Positions 1-10,055 of a DNA stretch of 64,000 nt are shown here, piece after piece. Numbering within the stretch: position 1 is the first letter of the stretch; each line of letters begins with the position of its first letter. The position numbers and the translations under genes are program-made. The notes below the pieces were generated by a model that saw only the letters and a program-made list of their open reading frames with translations, was not told the origin of the DNA and did no database searches. Origin of the DNA: Brevundimonas diminuta 3F5N (GTDB lineage Bacteria; Pseudomonadota; Alphaproteobacteria; Caulobacterales; Caulobacteraceae); the NCBI RefSeq assembly GCF_900163625.1, contig NZ_FUIE01000015.1:62001-126000 (forward strand). The letters are read 5' to 3'.

Positions 1-241
1 CCTGAGCCTGGAAGGTCTCGGTGGCGCGGGCGACCAGCTTGGACGCCACGGCCTCGGCCGACTGGGCGGCCTGGGCCTTGAGGAACTCCGCCATGGAGTC
101 CCGGCTCTCCTCCATCAGCGCCAGTCGCGCATCGGCGGCGTCCAGCGCGCCGCGCGTCTTCTGCCAGCCCATATAGGCCCACAGAAAGCCGCCCGCGGCG
201 ATCGCCACAAAGGCCAACAGGATGATGTCCAGCATGTTCAT
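1..241 (-). CDS. rmuC: RmuC-family DNA recombination protein, N-terminal part (cut by window edge)
   Basis: Only about 80 codons are in the window. RmuC proteins are membrane-anchored coiled-coil proteins with a nuclease-like C-terminal domain, thought to limit rearrangement at inverted repeats. Seen here: one N-terminal membrane helix (LDIILLAFVAIAAGG), a short basic turn, then a helical stretch ending in the family-like LVARATETFQAQ. Two in-frame ATGs lie at 241 and 235; the first has GGAG just upstream. The call rests on the N-terminus alone, because the diagnostic nuclease-like domain lies outside the window. Confidence 0.7.
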   Translation of the reverse strand, partial: MNMLDIILLAFVAIAAGGFLWAYMGWQKTRGALDAADARLALMEESRDSMAEFLKAQAAQSAEAVASKLVARATETFQAQ

Positions 242-313
242 GCTCCGTTCCTAGCGGGAGTCGGAGCCAGATTAAAGCCGGGCGGCGTCAGGTGCGGACG
301 CCGCTGCACCCGA

Positions 314-1381
314 TCAACCCAGTTCGGCTTCCAGATCAGCCAGGCGGGCGGCCTGATCCTCGGCGATCAAGGCATTCAGCATGGGGTCGAGGTCGCCCTC
401 GAGAATCTGCGGCAGGCTGTGCAGGGTCAGGCCGATGCGGTGATCCGTCACCCGCCCTTGCGGGAAGTTGTAGGTGCGGATGCGCTCGGAGCGATCGCCC
501 GAGCCGACCTGTGACTTGCGCGCATCCGAACGGGCGGCGTCCTTGGCCTGGCGCTGCATGTCGTAGAGGCGCACGCGCAGATTCTTCATCGCCTTGTCGC
601 GGTTCACGTGCTGCGACTTCTCGGACGAAGTGGCGACGATGCCGGTCGGCAGGTGGGTGATGCGCACCGCCGAGTCGGTCTTGTTGACGTGCTGGCCGCC
701 CGCGCCGGACGAGCGATAGGTGTCGATGCGGATGTCCTTGTCGAGAATCTCGATCTCGACGTCCTCGACCTCGGGCAGAACGGCGACCGTGGCCGCCGAG
801 GTGTGGATGCGCCCGCCCGCCTCGGTCGTCGGCACGCGCTGGACGCGGTGGACGCCGCTCTCGAACTTCAGGCGGCCGAAGACGCCCTCGCCGCTGACGG
901 TGGCGATGATCTCCTTGAAGCCGCCGGCGTCGCCCTCGGCGGCGCTGTCGATCTCGACCCGCCAGCCGCGCGTGGAGGCGTAGCGCGAATACATGCGGAA
1001 CAGATCGCCCGCGAACAGGGCCGCCTCGTCGCCGCCGGTGCCCGCGCGCACTTCCAGCACGGCCGAGGCGTTTTCATCGGCGTCGCGCGGGGCCAGCAGC
1101 AGGGCGACCTCGCGCTCCAGACCCGGCAGGCGCTCGGTCAGGGCGTCCAGTTCGTCGGCGGCCAGGGCGGCCATTTCCGGATCGGCGGCCATGGCCTTGA
1201 GGTCGTCCGCCTCGGCGCGGGCGCGGGCCAGAGCCTGCACCGCGTCGGCCACCGGCTTGAGCTCGGCGTGCTCCTTCGACAGGCGCACGATCTCGACGCC
1301 GTCGGTGGCCGCGCCCATGCGCGCCTCCACCTGATGGAAGCGGTCGAGCACCTGATCGAGCCGGGCCTGAGGCAGTCGCAA
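314..1381 (-). CDS. prfA: peptide chain release factor 1
   Basis: Releases the finished peptide from the ribosome at UAA and UAG codons. It is 355 residues, the normal RF1 length. The PxT anticodon-mimic motif is visible as PTT near residues 184-186 ([15 protein letters not shown]) and the peptidyl-tRNA hydrolysis motif GGQ at 228-230 ([15 protein letters not shown]). The start is TTG, preceded by AAGGA at good distance; no ATG lies nearby. The gene follows ispG and rodZ-like genes on the same strand but is separated from them by other genes. The methyltransferase gene prmC, often found after prfA, is not next to it here. Confidence 0.97.
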   Translation of the reverse strand: MRLPQARLDQVLDRFHQVEARMGAATDGVEIVRLSKEHAELKPVADAVQALARARAEADDLKAMAADPEMAALAADELDALTERLPGLEREVALLLAPRDADENASAVLEVRAGTGGDEAALFAGDLFRMYSRYASTRGWRVEIDSAAEGDAGGFKEIIATVSGEGVFGRLKFESGVHRVQRVPTTEAGGRIHTSAATVAVLPEVEDVEIEILDKDIRIDTYRSSGAGGQHVNKTDSAVRITHLPTGIVATSSEKSQHVNRDKAMKNLRVRLYDMQRQAKDAARSDARKSQVGSGDRSERIRTYNFPQGRVTDHRIGLTLHSLPQILEGDLDPMLNALIAEDQAARLADLEAELG

Positions 1382-1570
1382 CGGCGTGTCCTTGCTGAGA
1401 AAATCGAGCGCGGAGCCTTACCTGCGACGCGCCGCCCTGTCGATAAAAACGCCTCTACACGCGCTCATGGAGCAATTGTGAACAGCCGTCACAAGCCCGT
1501 CAGCCCGGTTTCTTCGCAACTGCAAAACCCCTAGCTCCTGTAAGGCTGAAACAAAATAGGAGACAGGGGC

Positions 1571-2182
1571 ATGACCGTCATCAAGCCTCAGAACGCCGCC
1601 CCGCCGGGCGCGGCGAACACTGATGCGGCGCGACTGTGCGCCCTCTACGACGGCCTGTTGCAGACGGGCGGCGTCGTGTCGACCGAGGCCGAACGCGAGC
1701 TGAAAGCCCTGGCTAAGATCTTCGACCTGGACGCCGAGCGCCCGGCCGCCGAACTGTGGCCCTACGTCCGGGCCGTCCTGGTGCGGCAGGCGCCGCCGGA
1801 AGCCGTCTCGATCCCGGTCGAGATCGAGCCGAAGACCGTGCTGCTGGTCGAGGACGACGCCGACGCCGCCGCCCATCTGACCGAGGCGTTGGACGCCGCT
1901 GGACACCGCGTGGTCGGCCCCTTCCACAGCGCCGAGGCGGCCGAGGCGGCGACAGCCCTGCATTCCATCGACCTGGCCCTGCTGGATATCAATCTGTCCG
2001 GCGAGGCGACGGGCGTGGACCTGGCGCGCAAGCTGAAATCGCGCTGGGGCATGCCGGTTATCTTCCTGTCCGGCGACGTGACCGCGGCGGCGCACAACGC
2101 CGAGCTGGCCGCCGCCATGGTGATCAAACCCTACACCGGCCGCGACGTGCTGGACGCCATCGCCCGGCTGGAGTTCGCCTGA
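1571..2182 (+). CDS. response regulator with an uncharacterised N-terminal helical domain
   Basis: A 203-residue two-part protein. The C-terminal receiver domain (about 88-203) carries the acidic pocket E94-D95-D96, phospho-acceptor D139 (LLDINLSG), the switch Ser S167 and K186 (VIKPY). The N-terminal 80 residues are predicted helical and match no output domain I know, so this is not a classical DNA-binding regulator. The DINLSG/KPYTG style resembles receivers that work with HWE/HisKA_2 kinases in alphaproteobacteria (inference). ATG at 1571 has a strong GGAG site. No kinase is adjacent. Confidence 0.85.
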   Translation: MTVIKPQNAAPPGAANTDAARLCALYDGLLQTGGVVSTEAERELKALAKIFDLDAERPAAELWPYVRAVLVRQAPPEAVSIPVEIEPKTVLLVEDDADAAAHLTEALDAAGHRVVGPFHSAEAAEAATALHSIDLALLDINLSGEATGVDLARKLKSRWGMPVIFLSGDVTAAAHNAELAAAMVIKPYTGRDVLDAIARLEFA

Positions 2183-2261
2183 CGCCCGATACGACGGCCA
2201 TTGCCAGGCGGGTCGCGACCTGCGTCTGATGGCCCTGAACCCCACCCGCCTGAGGCGCTGA

Positions 2262-3041
2262 ATGGACACCTTCTTCCTGTTCCTGCTGGTCGGTGTCCTG
2301 GCTCAGGCGGTCGACGGCGCCCTGGGCATGGCCTACGGCGTCATCTCTTCCTCGGTGCTGCTGGCGCTGGGCGTGCCCCCGGCCACGGCCTCGGCCAGCG
2401 TCCACGCCGCCGAGGTCTTCACCACCGCCGCTTCAGCCGGAAGCCACGTTTGGCACAAGAACGTCGAATGGCGGCTGCTGCTGCCCCTGGCCGTCGCCGG
2501 CGTGGTCGGCGGGGTGCTGGGCGCCTATGTGCTGACGGGATTGGAGGCCTCGACCATCAAGCCCTTCGTCGTCGGCTATCTGGCGCTGGTCGGGGTGTGG
2601 ATCCTGTGGCGCGCCGGCCATGACATCCGTCCACGCCACCTGCCCGCCTGGGTCACGGCGCCGCTTGGGCTGGTCGGCGGTTTTCTGGACGCCGTGGGCG
2701 GCGGCGGCTGGGGGCCGACCGTCTCTTCGACCATGGTCGGCGCCGGGCATGAGCCGCGCAAGGCCATCGGCACGGTGAACACGGCCGAGTTCTTCCTGAC
2801 CGTGGCCGTCTCGGCGACCTTCGTCTGGGCCCTGGTCAGTGGCCACTGGGAGGAGGCCGGCGCGCTGAAGAACCATGCGGCGGCCGTCGGCGGGCTGGTG
2901 GTCGGCGGCCTGATCGCCGCCCCCTTCGCCGGGCTGATCGTCAAGAAAGTCCCGCGCAAGGTCCTGACCTATGCGGTCGGTTTCCTGCTGCTGATCCTGG
3001 CCGCCTTCCAGGGCGCCCAGTTGCTGAAGCTGATCGGTTAG
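2262..3041 (+). CDS. TauE/SafE-family sulfite or sulfonate exporter-type permease
   Basis: A 259-residue inner-membrane protein with about seven to eight hydrophobic segments in the two-fold repeat expected of the family (formerly DUF81/UPF0721). Family traits include an N-terminal AQAVDGALGMAYG segment and the second-half echo LDAVGGGGWGPTVSS. Members move organosulfur anions or sulfite, but the substrate is not readable from sequence and no sulfur genes are adjacent. It overlaps the convergent glutathione transferase gene by 4 bp at its stop codon. Confidence 0.88.
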   Translation: MDTFFLFLLVGVLAQAVDGALGMAYGVISSSVLLALGVPPATASASVHAAEVFTTAASAGSHVWHKNVEWRLLLPLAVAGVVGGVLGAYVLTGLEASTIKPFVVGYLALVGVWILWRAGHDIRPRHLPAWVTAPLGLVGGFLDAVGGGGWGPTVSSTMVGAGHEPRKAIGTVNTAEFFLTVAVSATFVWALVSGHWEEAGALKNHAAAVGGLVVGGLIAAPFAGLIVKKVPRKVLTYAVGFLLLILAAFQGAQLLKLIG

Positions 3042-3634
3042 CGCGGGAAGGTGTCGATGAAGCTGGGGCGCTGCTCCAGCGCCGCCTGCAGGGCGACCAG
3101 GTTCGGGCGGCCCGTCTTCCAGTCGTAGTCCGGGTGGCGGAAGCCGATCCAGGTGACGGCGATCCCGGCCGTCAGCACGCCCATGTCCAGGGCCTCTGCG
3201 TCCGGCGCGGCGGCCTCCAGCGCATCGAGAGCGCGGCCCATGTTGACGGTCCAGCGCGCGATCCACGACGGCGAGCGTTCATGCTCGGGCCGACGCTTCT
3301 CCAGCACCAGCTTGACGCCTATCTCCAGCGCGGCGTTGGCCAGGGTCTCCAGCCGCTTGACCCGCAGGCGCTCCGCCCCCTCGGCCGGCAGCAGACGCGG
3401 CCCGGCGCCCAGCACATCCAGGTATTCGGCGATGACCGGACTGTCGGTCAGCGGCAGGCCGTCCTCGGCGATCAAGGTCGGAACCTGCACTACGGGATTG
3501 GTCGACAACAGTTCCGGCGCATCGCCATAGGGATCAACGACGATCTCCTCGATCCGGTCGGCCAGGCCCTTTTCACGGGCGACGATGCGAACCTTGCGCG
3601 CGAAGGGCGAGGGGGTGGTGATGTAGAGTTTCAT
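3038..3634 (-). CDS. glutathione S-transferase family protein
   Basis: A 198-residue cytosolic GST. The N-terminal thioredoxin-like domain starts MKLYITTPSPFARKVR, with Ser/Pro in the usual active-site region, and includes the cis-Pro segment VPTLIAEDG and the glutathione-binding DSPVIAEYL. The helical C-terminal domain follows from about residue 90. I chose ATG 3634 over upstream in-frame starts because the fold begins exactly there. It lies 11 bp downstream of the DUF333 lipoprotein gene and is probably co-transcribed with it. The substrate is unknown. Confidence 0.9.
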   Translation of the reverse strand: MKLYITTPSPFARKVRIVAREKGLADRIEEIVVDPYGDAPELLSTNPVVQVPTLIAEDGLPLTDSPVIAEYLDVLGAGPRLLPAEGAERLRVKRLETLANAALEIGVKLVLEKRRPEHERSPSWIARWTVNMGRALDALEAAAPDAEALDMGVLTAGIAVTWIGFRHPDYDWKTGRPNLVALQAALEQRPSFIDTFPR

Positions 3635-3645
3635 TGTAGCCGTCT

Positions 3646-3909
3646 TCACTCGACCGCCTTGGGCGCCACGCAGCGCTTGTCGCGGAACAGGGCCCATTCC
3701 TCGCACTGACGGCCGTCTTCAAAAACGCAGACGCCGTACTCGCCGCCCTGGGCGTCACGGCGGATTTCGGATTTGCCGCCCTCACGCTGGCAGTTGACGG
3801 ATGCCGGGTTGGCCATACCCACAGCTTGAGACGACGGCTCGGCCTCTTTCGCCGGGGCGCAGGCGGCCGTCGTCAGCAGCGCCATCGCCAGGATTGCGTG
3901 TTTCAGCAT
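3646..3909 (-). CDS. small DUF333-family lipoprotein
   Basis: An 87-residue exported lipoprotein. The N-terminus MLKHAILAMALLTTAAC has a lipobox ending at Cys17. The rest follows the DUF333 pattern: NPASVNCQREGG, then GEYGVCVFEDGRQCEEWAL and a final Cys-containing turn. Such domains occur in small periplasmic or outer-membrane proteins of unknown function (E. coli YoaF type), and the paired cysteines suggest disulfides. It lies between ispG and the glutathione transferase gene on the same strand. Confidence 0.85.
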   Translation of the reverse strand: MLKHAILAMALLTTAACAPAKEAEPSSQAVGMANPASVNCQREGGKSEIRRDAQGGEYGVCVFEDGRQCEEWALFRDKRCVAPKAVE

Positions 3910-3933
3910 CGTCTCTCCCCCTCGTTTCGCCGA

Positions 3934-5067
3934 CTATTCGGCCGCCTTGCGGGCGGCGTCCAGCTCGGCGGCCTTGGCTTCGACCTGGGCGACAATCTCG
4001 TCGATCATGCCGTCATTGGCCTGTTTGTGAGCGATCTTGCCGTTCAGATAGACCATGCCCGCCCCCTTGCCGCCGCCGGTGAAGCCGATGTCGGTATAGA
4101 GGGCCTCGCCCGGCCCGTTGACCACGCAGCCGATGATCGACAGCGACATGGCCGTCGAGACGTGCGCCAGGCGTTCTTCCAAAATTCCCACCGTCTCGAT
4201 GACGTTGAAGCCCTGACGGGCGCACGACGGACAGGCGATGATGTTCACCCCCCGGTGACGCAGGCCCAGCGATTTCAGGATGTCGAAACCGACCTTGATC
4301 TCTTCGACCGGATCGGCGGCCAGGGACACGCGGATGGTGTCGCCGATGCCCGACCACAGCATGTTGCCCATGCCGATGGCCGATTTGATGGTGCCGGTAC
4401 GCAGCGGGCCCGCCTCGGTCACGCCCAGATGCAGGGGGCAGTCGATGGCGTCGGCCAGTTGCTGATAGGCCGCCACCGTCAGGAAGGGGTCGGACGCCTT
4501 CACTGAAATCTTGAACTCGTGGAAGTCCAGATCCTGAAGGATGCGGGCGTGGTTCAGGGCGCTTTCCACCATCGCGTCCGGACAGGGCTCGCCGTACTTC
4601 TCAAGCAAATCCTTCTCCAGCGAGCCGGCGTTGACGCCGATGCGCATAGAGCAGCCGTGGTCGCGAGCCGCCTGGACGACTTCCTTGACCCGGTCGATCG
4701 AGCCGATGTTGCCGGGGTTGATGCGCAGACAGGCCGCGCCCGCCTGGGCCGCCTCGATGCCGCGTTTGTAGTGGAAGTGGATGTCGGCCACGAGCGGTAC
4801 GCGAGCCTCGCGTGCGATGGTCCGGAAGGCCGCCGTCGACTCCTCATCCGGGCAGGAGACACGGACGATGTCGGCCCCGGCCTCTTCCAGCTGACGGATC
4901 TGCTCCAGCGTCGCCGCCGCGTCGGTCGTCGGCGTATTGGTCATCGACTGGACGCTGATCGGGGCGTCGCCGCCGACAGGGACGGAGCCGACCAGGATCT
5001 GGCGGCTCTTGCGGCGCTCGATGTGGCGCCAGGGACGGATATGGCCGAGTTCGGAATGGTCGCTCAT
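3934..5067 (-). CDS. ispG: 4-hydroxy-3-methylbut-2-enyl-diphosphate synthase (GcpE)
   Basis: Catalyses the penultimate step of the MEP isoprenoid pathway, converting MEcPP to HMBPP with a [4Fe-4S] cluster. It is 377 residues with a TIM-barrel N-terminal part ([30 protein letters not shown]). The cluster ligands C279 and C282 ([11 protein letters not shown]) and C314 plus E321 ([12 protein letters not shown]) are all present. The start at ATG 5067 was chosen because the reading frame upstream is only proline/arginine-rich antisense-like sequence. It follows the RodZ-like gene on the same strand, a widely conserved pairing. Confidence 0.97.
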   Translation of the reverse strand: MSDHSELGHIRPWRHIERRKSRQILVGSVPVGGDAPISVQSMTNTPTTDAAATLEQIRQLEEAGADIVRVSCPDEESTAAFRTIAREARVPLVADIHFHYKRGIEAAQAGAACLRINPGNIGSIDRVKEVVQAARDHGCSMRIGVNAGSLEKDLLEKYGEPCPDAMVESALNHARILQDLDFHEFKISVKASDPFLTVAAYQQLADAIDCPLHLGVTEAGPLRTGTIKSAIGMGNMLWSGIGDTIRVSLAADPVEEIKVGFDILKSLGLRHRGVNIIACPSCARQGFNVIETVGILEERLAHVSTAMSLSIIGCVVNGPGEALYTDIGFTGGGKGAGMVYLNGKIAHKQANDGMIDEIVAQVEAKAAELDAARKAAE

Positions 5068-5146
5068 GACGCCGGGAACATAGGACAGGAAGAGCGGCAA
5101 AACCACGACAGGCGGCGAAAGATCGCGCCTCCGCTCGCCAAAAAGA

Positions 5147-6280
5147 TCAGCCGGCCGCGGGCGGGGCGGCGGACGGCGCTTGAGCGGCGGCGGGAGCCGT
5201 GACCGCTGGCGTCGCAGCAGCAGCCGCCGCAGCGGCCGCCTGGGCCGCGCGGGCGCGGGCCTCGACGGCGGCGGCGGCGCGGGCCTCGGACTCACGCGCG
5301 GCCGCCTGGGCGCGATTGTTCAGCGACCCGAGCGGCGACTGAGGCGCGGGCAGGACGCCGCCGTGCTCGCCGTTCAGATAGACGTCGAAGGCGGCCGGAT
5401 CGGGCGTGTCGATGGTGGCCGACAGACCCGGCGGCGCGCGCCAGGCTTCGCCCGCCGCCAGCTGGCGCGCGAACAGGATGCGACCGTCGCCCTGGCGGAT
5501 GACCAGGATGGCGGGTTTGCGCGCCTGTAGAATGACCTGAGAGGCCGTGGCCGAGGCGCCGTAGATGGCCCCCCGCGGGTTGAAGGCGGCCTGCACCGGC
5601 GGCGCGGGCGGCGGGACGGCGTTGGGGTCGTCCGGGTCAATCCCGGTCAACTGAGCCTCCAGCCCCGGCGTAATGTACATGGCCGGCGTCGTCTGGTCCG
5701 GCGGGGCCGCCTTGGGCGCCCCGAGATAGAGGGCGCGGTCCCGTTGATGATCGGCCTGCTCAGCCCAGTCCTTGGGCACGGCGACCAGGTCCGAAGGGTG
5801 CGGCGCCTCGATGCGGTTGATGCGCTGGAAGACGTTCCAGCCGATCACCACCGCCAGGAAGACGCCGATGACGCCCAGGATCTTGGGCGAGTTCTGGCGC
5901 ATCTGCTGCAGGGCGGCGCCCGTCGGCGGCTGCAGCGGCACCGCCGCATCGGGATATTCCTGCTTGAACCGCTCGACCGCGTTCAACTCGTCCAGACCCA
6001 GCGCCCCGGCGTAGGCGCGCACATAGCCCATGGAGAAGATACGCGACGGCAGGACGGCGTATTCGCCCTGCTCCAGCGCGGTCAGGAAACGTGGATGCAC
6101 CCGCGTCTTGGTCGATAGCTCGGCCATGGACAGGCCCGACGCCAGACGCGCGGCGCGCAGAGAGGCGCCCAGGGAATCGTCCGAGGGCTCCTCAGGCGTC
6201 GCTTCAGGCGTCGCCTCCGGGGTCTGATCCAGCGTCGCGTCGGCGTCGAAGTCGAACGCGGCTTGCCGATCCTGGTCCAT
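5147..6280 (-). CDS. RodZ-like helix-turn-helix membrane protein (DUF4115)
   Basis: A 377-residue bitopic protein. An N-terminal helix-turn-helix of the Xre type spans about 36-110 ([19 protein letters not shown], then [15 protein letters not shown]). One membrane helix follows at about 134-151, then a periplasmic domain resembling DUF4115 (VYLNGEHGG) and an Ala-rich tail with runs of A. RodZ links the MreB cytoskeleton to the cell wall machinery. The order rodZ-ispG is common in bacteria. A short repeat ([12 protein letters not shown]) sits ahead of the HTH. I infer cell-shape function from architecture and neighbours. Confidence 0.85.
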   Translation of the reverse strand: MDQDRQAAFDFDADATLDQTPEATPEATPEEPSDDSLGASLRAARLASGLSMAELSTKTRVHPRFLTALEQGEYAVLPSRIFSMGYVRAYAGALGLDELNAVERFKQEYPDAAVPLQPPTGAALQQMRQNSPKILGVIGVFLAVVIGWNVFQRINRIEAPHPSDLVAVPKDWAEQADHQRDRALYLGAPKAAPPDQTTPAMYITPGLEAQLTGIDPDDPNAVPPPAPPVQAAFNPRGAIYGASATASQVILQARKPAILVIRQGDGRILFARQLAAGEAWRAPPGLSATIDTPDPAAFDVYLNGEHGGVLPAPQSPLGSLNNRAQAAARESEARAAAAVEARARAAQAAAAAAAAATPAVTAPAAAQAPSAAPPAAG

Positions 6281-6379
6281 AGGGTCGGGGTTCCGTCACG
6301 CAGGGGCGCCGATGCGCCCGTCCTCCCCGCTTAGACGAGGCCGCAAGCGCGGGCAACGCGGGAAAGCGGCCCCGCTTGT

Positions 6380-8659
6380 TCAGACTTCGACGTTGAGCTT
6401 GCGCGCCAGGGACTCGATCTCGCCGCGCACCGACCCGGCCGAAGAGCCGAGCAGAACATTCATCCCCCGCCGCGCCGCGTTCAGATCGGCCGACAGGATC
6501 ATGCGCTTGACCGGCCCCACCCCGCCCGCCGGAACCGACAGACGGTTGTAGCCCAGGGTGATCAGGGCGAAGGCCTCCAGCGGGCGGCCCGCCAGCTCGC
6601 CGCAGACCGAGACCGGCGTGGCGCTGTCGGCGCACTTCTGCTGGATATCGGCCAGGGCGCGCAGGAAGGGCGGCGACAGGGGATCATAGCGGTCCGCCAC
6701 GCGCGGGTTCGTCCGGTCGGCGGCGAACATGTACTGCAGCAGGTCGTTGGTGCCGATCGAAACGAAGTCGGTCAGCGGCAGCAGGGCGTCCAGGTGCCAC
6801 AGCAGGCTGGGGCATTCGATCATGGCCCCGACCCGCAGCAGGGACGGCAGAGGGCGGCCCCGGCGCCGCGCCCAGTCGCATTCGACATCGACCAGTTCAC
6901 GCGCGGCGCGGAACTCGTCCACCGTGGCGATCATGGGGAACATGACGCGCAGCTCGCGCCCGGCGGCGGCGCTGAGCAGGGCGCGCAACTGCATCCGCAG
7001 CAGAGCCGGGCGATCCAGGCCCAGGCGGATCGCGCGGCGGCCGAGCGCCGGGTTCTCTTCGCGCTCATTGTCGAGATAGGGCAGCACCTTGTCGCCGCCG
7101 ATGTCCAGCGTGCGGAAGGTGACGGGCCGGTCGCCCGCCGCATCCAGCACCAGCTTGTAGAGCGCCGCCTGGGCGTCCAGACGCGGCAGCTCGTCGGAGA
7201 CCATGAACTGGAATTCGGTGCGGAACAGGCCGATGCCCTCGGCCCCGGTAGCGTCCAGATTCTCCAGGTCCACCGCCAGTCCGGCGTTGGCCAGCAACAT
7301 GATGCGCTTGCCGTCCCTGGTGACGGCGGGGGTGTCGCGCAACTGGTCGAACTCGGCGCGGCGCTGTTCGCGCACGGCCATACGGCTCTCGACCGCCGCC
7401 AGCATGTCGGGGCGGGGCCGCAGATAGGCCTCGCCCGTCTCGCCGTCGACGATGACCTGATCGCCCTCGGTCAGGCGGTCGCGCAGACCCTGAAGGCGGC
7501 CGACGCAAGGAATCTGAAGCGCGCGGGCGACGATGGCCGCGTGCGCCGCGGCCGAGCCTTCCTCCAGCAGCAGGCCGCGCAGCTTGTGGCGCGGATATTC
7601 CAGCAGGTCCGCCGGCCCCAGGTTCTTGGCCACCAGGATGGCGTCGTCAGGCAGGTCGCGCTGGCCCGGATGATCGCCCGCCATCAGCCGCAGCAGGCGG
7701 TTGGCCAGATCCTCGAAGTCGTGCAGCCGCTCGCGGATATAGGGGTCGCGGGCGTTGGCGAAGCGGGCGCGATGTTCGTTGCGGACGCGGTCGACGGCGG
7801 CCTCGGCCGTCAGGCCCGAGCGCACCGCCTCTTCCAGCGACCGGTTCCAGCCCCGGTCGTCAGCGAACATCCGATAGGTCTCGAGCACCTCATAGGGGGT
7901 GCCGCCCAGCTTGCCCTGGCTGCCCTCCAGCAGGGCGTCGATGCTGGTGCGCAGACGCTCCAGCGCCTCCTTGAGCCGCACCTCTTCGGCGGCGGGATCG
8001 TCGGACAGCAGCTGTTCCGGTGCGATCGGCGCCTCGTGCAGCACCGCCTGCCCGAACGACAGACCTTCGGCGAACTTCTGCCCCTTCAGCCGCTCGGGCC
8101 GGTGGGGCGCCACCTCGACGTCGCGCAGCTCCTCCAGCGCCAGCAGCTCGCCCGAGGCCACCGTCTCGGCCAGGACCATGGCGATGGTCTGGATGTCCTC
8201 GACCTCTTCCTCGTCATAGCGACGGGCGGCGCGATTCTGGACGACCAGGACGCCGATGGCCCGGCCGCCGCGCAGCAGGGGCGCGCCGAGGAAGGCGTGA
8301 TAGGGATCTTCGCCGGTTTCGGGCCGATAGGAGAAGCTGGGATGCGACTGGGCGTCCGACAGGCTGATCGGCGCGGCCGTGCGGGCCACCTCGCCGACCA
8401 GGCCCTCGCCGGGGCGCAGGCGGGTGTTGTGGACGGCCTCGGGGTTCAGGCCCTCGGTGGCGAACAGCTCAAGCTCGCCTGAGGCGCGCCGCAGATAGAT
8501 GGAGCAGACCTCGGCCACCATGGAGCGGGCGATGATCCGCACCACCATGTTCAGCCGGTCCTGCGCAGGCGCGCCGCCGCCGGCCCCGGCCAGGGCCTCG
8601 CGAATCTGGCGCAGCAGAAGGCGGGGCCCCCTCGCCGTCACTGCCACGCCCTTGACCAT
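6380..8659 (-). CDS. ptsP: phosphoenolpyruvate-protein phosphotransferase PtsP (EI-Ntr) with GAF domain
   Basis: Enzyme I of the regulatory nitrogen-type PTS: takes phosphate from PEP and passes it to an HPr-type protein. It is 759 residues. Order of domains: GAF sensor (about 20-165), EI N-terminal helical/phosphohistidine region with the active His at 373 (GSAAAHAAIVARA), and the PEP-binding TIM barrel containing GLFRTEFQF, GTNDLLQY and the active-site Cys in VCGELAG near the end. A partner HPr, a PTS IIA and HPr kinase lie about 37 kb away at 45.2-46.4 kb. It is co-oriented with lysC, 63 bp upstream, as in other Caulobacterales. Confidence 0.96.
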   Translation of the reverse strand: MVKGVAVTARGPRLLLRQIREALAGAGGGAPAQDRLNMVVRIIARSMVAEVCSIYLRRASGELELFATEGLNPEAVHNTRLRPGEGLVGEVARTAAPISLSDAQSHPSFSYRPETGEDPYHAFLGAPLLRGGRAIGVLVVQNRAARRYDEEEVEDIQTIAMVLAETVASGELLALEELRDVEVAPHRPERLKGQKFAEGLSFGQAVLHEAPIAPEQLLSDDPAAEEVRLKEALERLRTSIDALLEGSQGKLGGTPYEVLETYRMFADDRGWNRSLEEAVRSGLTAEAAVDRVRNEHRARFANARDPYIRERLHDFEDLANRLLRLMAGDHPGQRDLPDDAILVAKNLGPADLLEYPRHKLRGLLLEEGSAAAHAAIVARALQIPCVGRLQGLRDRLTEGDQVIVDGETGEAYLRPRPDMLAAVESRMAVREQRRAEFDQLRDTPAVTRDGKRIMLLANAGLAVDLENLDATGAEGIGLFRTEFQFMVSDELPRLDAQAALYKLVLDAAGDRPVTFRTLDIGGDKVLPYLDNEREENPALGRRAIRLGLDRPALLRMQLRALLSAAAGRELRVMFPMIATVDEFRAARELVDVECDWARRRGRPLPSLLRVGAMIECPSLLWHLDALLPLTDFVSIGTNDLLQYMFAADRTNPRVADRYDPLSPPFLRALADIQQKCADSATPVSVCGELAGRPLEAFALITLGYNRLSVPAGGVGPVKRMILSADLNAARRGMNVLLGSSAGSVRGEIESLARKLNVEV

Positions 8660-8721
8660 GCCTGCTCCCGCCTTGCCGCCCTCTGGTTTCAGCTTCCAGA
8701 TAGGGCGGCGCTTCCGTTATC

Positions 8722-10011
8722 CTAGTCTTCCGCGTCCAGACCGTAGGCCGCGTGCAACGCCCGAACCGCCAACTCAGCGTAATCCGAATCGATCAGCACG
8801 CTGATCTTGATTTCGGAGGTCGAGATGGCCTGGAACTTCACGCCCTTGTCGGCCAGGGCGCGGAACATGGTCTGGGCCACGCCGGCGTGGCTTCTCATGC
8901 CCACGCCGATCACCGAGACCTTGGCCACGTCGTCGTCGACGCGCAGCTCCTCAAAGCCGATGTCCGCCTTGGCGGCGGTCATCAGCTCGGCGGCGCGGCG
9001 CGCATCGCGGCGGCCCGTCGTGAAGGTCAGATTGACCGCGCCTTCGGTGCGGGCCTGGCTCTGTACGATCATGTCGACGTTGACCTCGGCCTCGGCCAGG
9101 CGGGTGAAGACGTCGGCCGGAGCGTCCGTCCGGTCCGACAGGCCAAGCAGCGTGATCCGGGCTTCGTCCCGGCTCATGGTCACGCCGGAAACGATGCGCT
9201 TTTCCACGATCTCATCCTCGTCGCAAATCAGGGTGCCGGCGTGTTGCGGCAGGTTTCCGTTTTCATCCGGTTCGATGAAGCTGGACAGGACGCGCACCGG
9301 CACGCGCTTGTGCATGGCCAGCTCGACCGAGCGGGTCTGAAGCACCTTGGCGCCCAGCGACGCCATCTCCAGCATTTCTTCGTAGGACACCTTCTCCAGA
9401 CGCCGGGCGCGGCTCTGGATGCGCGGGTCGGTCGTATAGACGCCGTCCACGTCGGTATAGATGTCGCACGGCGCGCCCAGGGCCGCCGCCACCGCCACGG
9501 CCGAGGTGTCCGATCCGCCCCGGCCCAAGGTGGTGATGCGCCCGTCGCGGGTCACGCCCTGGAAGCCCGGCACGATGGCGATCTCGCCCGCGTCGAGCGC
9601 GGCCCCCAGCGCGTCGCCGGGCACCTCTTCGATGCGGGCGCGGCCGTGGGCGTCATCGGTCAGGATCGGGATCTGCCACCCCATCCAGCTGCGCGCCTTG
9701 AACCCCATGTTGCGCAGGGTCAGGGCCAACAGGCCCGACGTCACCTGCTCGCCCGAGGCGACCACCACGTCGTATTCGTCATCCGACAGGACGCCGTCGC
9801 CGTACAGGCCGGGCGCCGCCGCGCCGACGCCGTCGGTCCAGGCGACCAGCTCATTGGTCTTGCCAGCCATGGCCGAGACGACCACGGCCACCTTCTTGCC
9901 CCTGCCGGCTTCGGCGGCGACGATGCGCGCCGCGCGACGGATGCGTTCCAGGTCGGCCATGGAGGTGCCGCCGAACTTCATCACCAACCGGTTCGTGTCG
10001 GCCCGCGTCAT
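8722..10011 (-). CDS. lysC: aspartate kinase
   Basis: Phosphorylates L-aspartate, the committed step toward lysine, threonine, methionine and diaminopimelate. It is 429 residues. The N-terminal kinase domain has VMKFGGTSM and the substrate loop [16 protein letters not shown]. The C-terminal part holds tandem ACT domains ([37 protein letters not shown]), which normally give feedback inhibition by lysine and/or threonine. It is divergent from ubiG with about 44 bp between the two starts, so the promoters of the pair must be compact. Confidence 0.97.
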   Translation of the reverse strand: MTRADTNRLVMKFGGTSMADLERIRRAARIVAAEAGRGKKVAVVVSAMAGKTNELVAWTDGVGAAAPGLYGDGVLSDDEYDVVVASGEQVTSGLLALTLRNMGFKARSWMGWQIPILTDDAHGRARIEEVPGDALGAALDAGEIAIVPGFQGVTRDGRITTLGRGGSDTSAVAVAAALGAPCDIYTDVDGVYTTDPRIQSRARRLEKVSYEEMLEMASLGAKVLQTRSVELAMHKRVPVRVLSSFIEPDENGNLPQHAGTLICDEDEIVEKRIVSGVTMSRDEARITLLGLSDRTDAPADVFTRLAEAEVNVDMIVQSQARTEGAVNLTFTTGRRDARRAAELMTAAKADIGFEELRVDDDVAKVSVIGVGMRSHAGVAQTMFRALADKGVKFQAISTSEIKISVLIDSDYAELAVRALHAAYGLDAED

Positions 10012-10055
10012 CCTGGCGTCTGATCCCCTGCTTGCATGGCGGGCGAAGGCGGTCC

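Noticed and set aside
6190-6230. Short tandem repeat coding [12 protein letters not shown] at the start of the RodZ-like gene
   Set aside because: A simple in-frame linker repeat, not a CRISPR or phase-variable tract.
6794-8482. A 562-codon open frame on the plus strand opposite ptsP
   Set aside because: Gln/Arg/Gly-rich shadow of the ptsP third-codon GC bias; ptsP on the other strand is fully recognisable.
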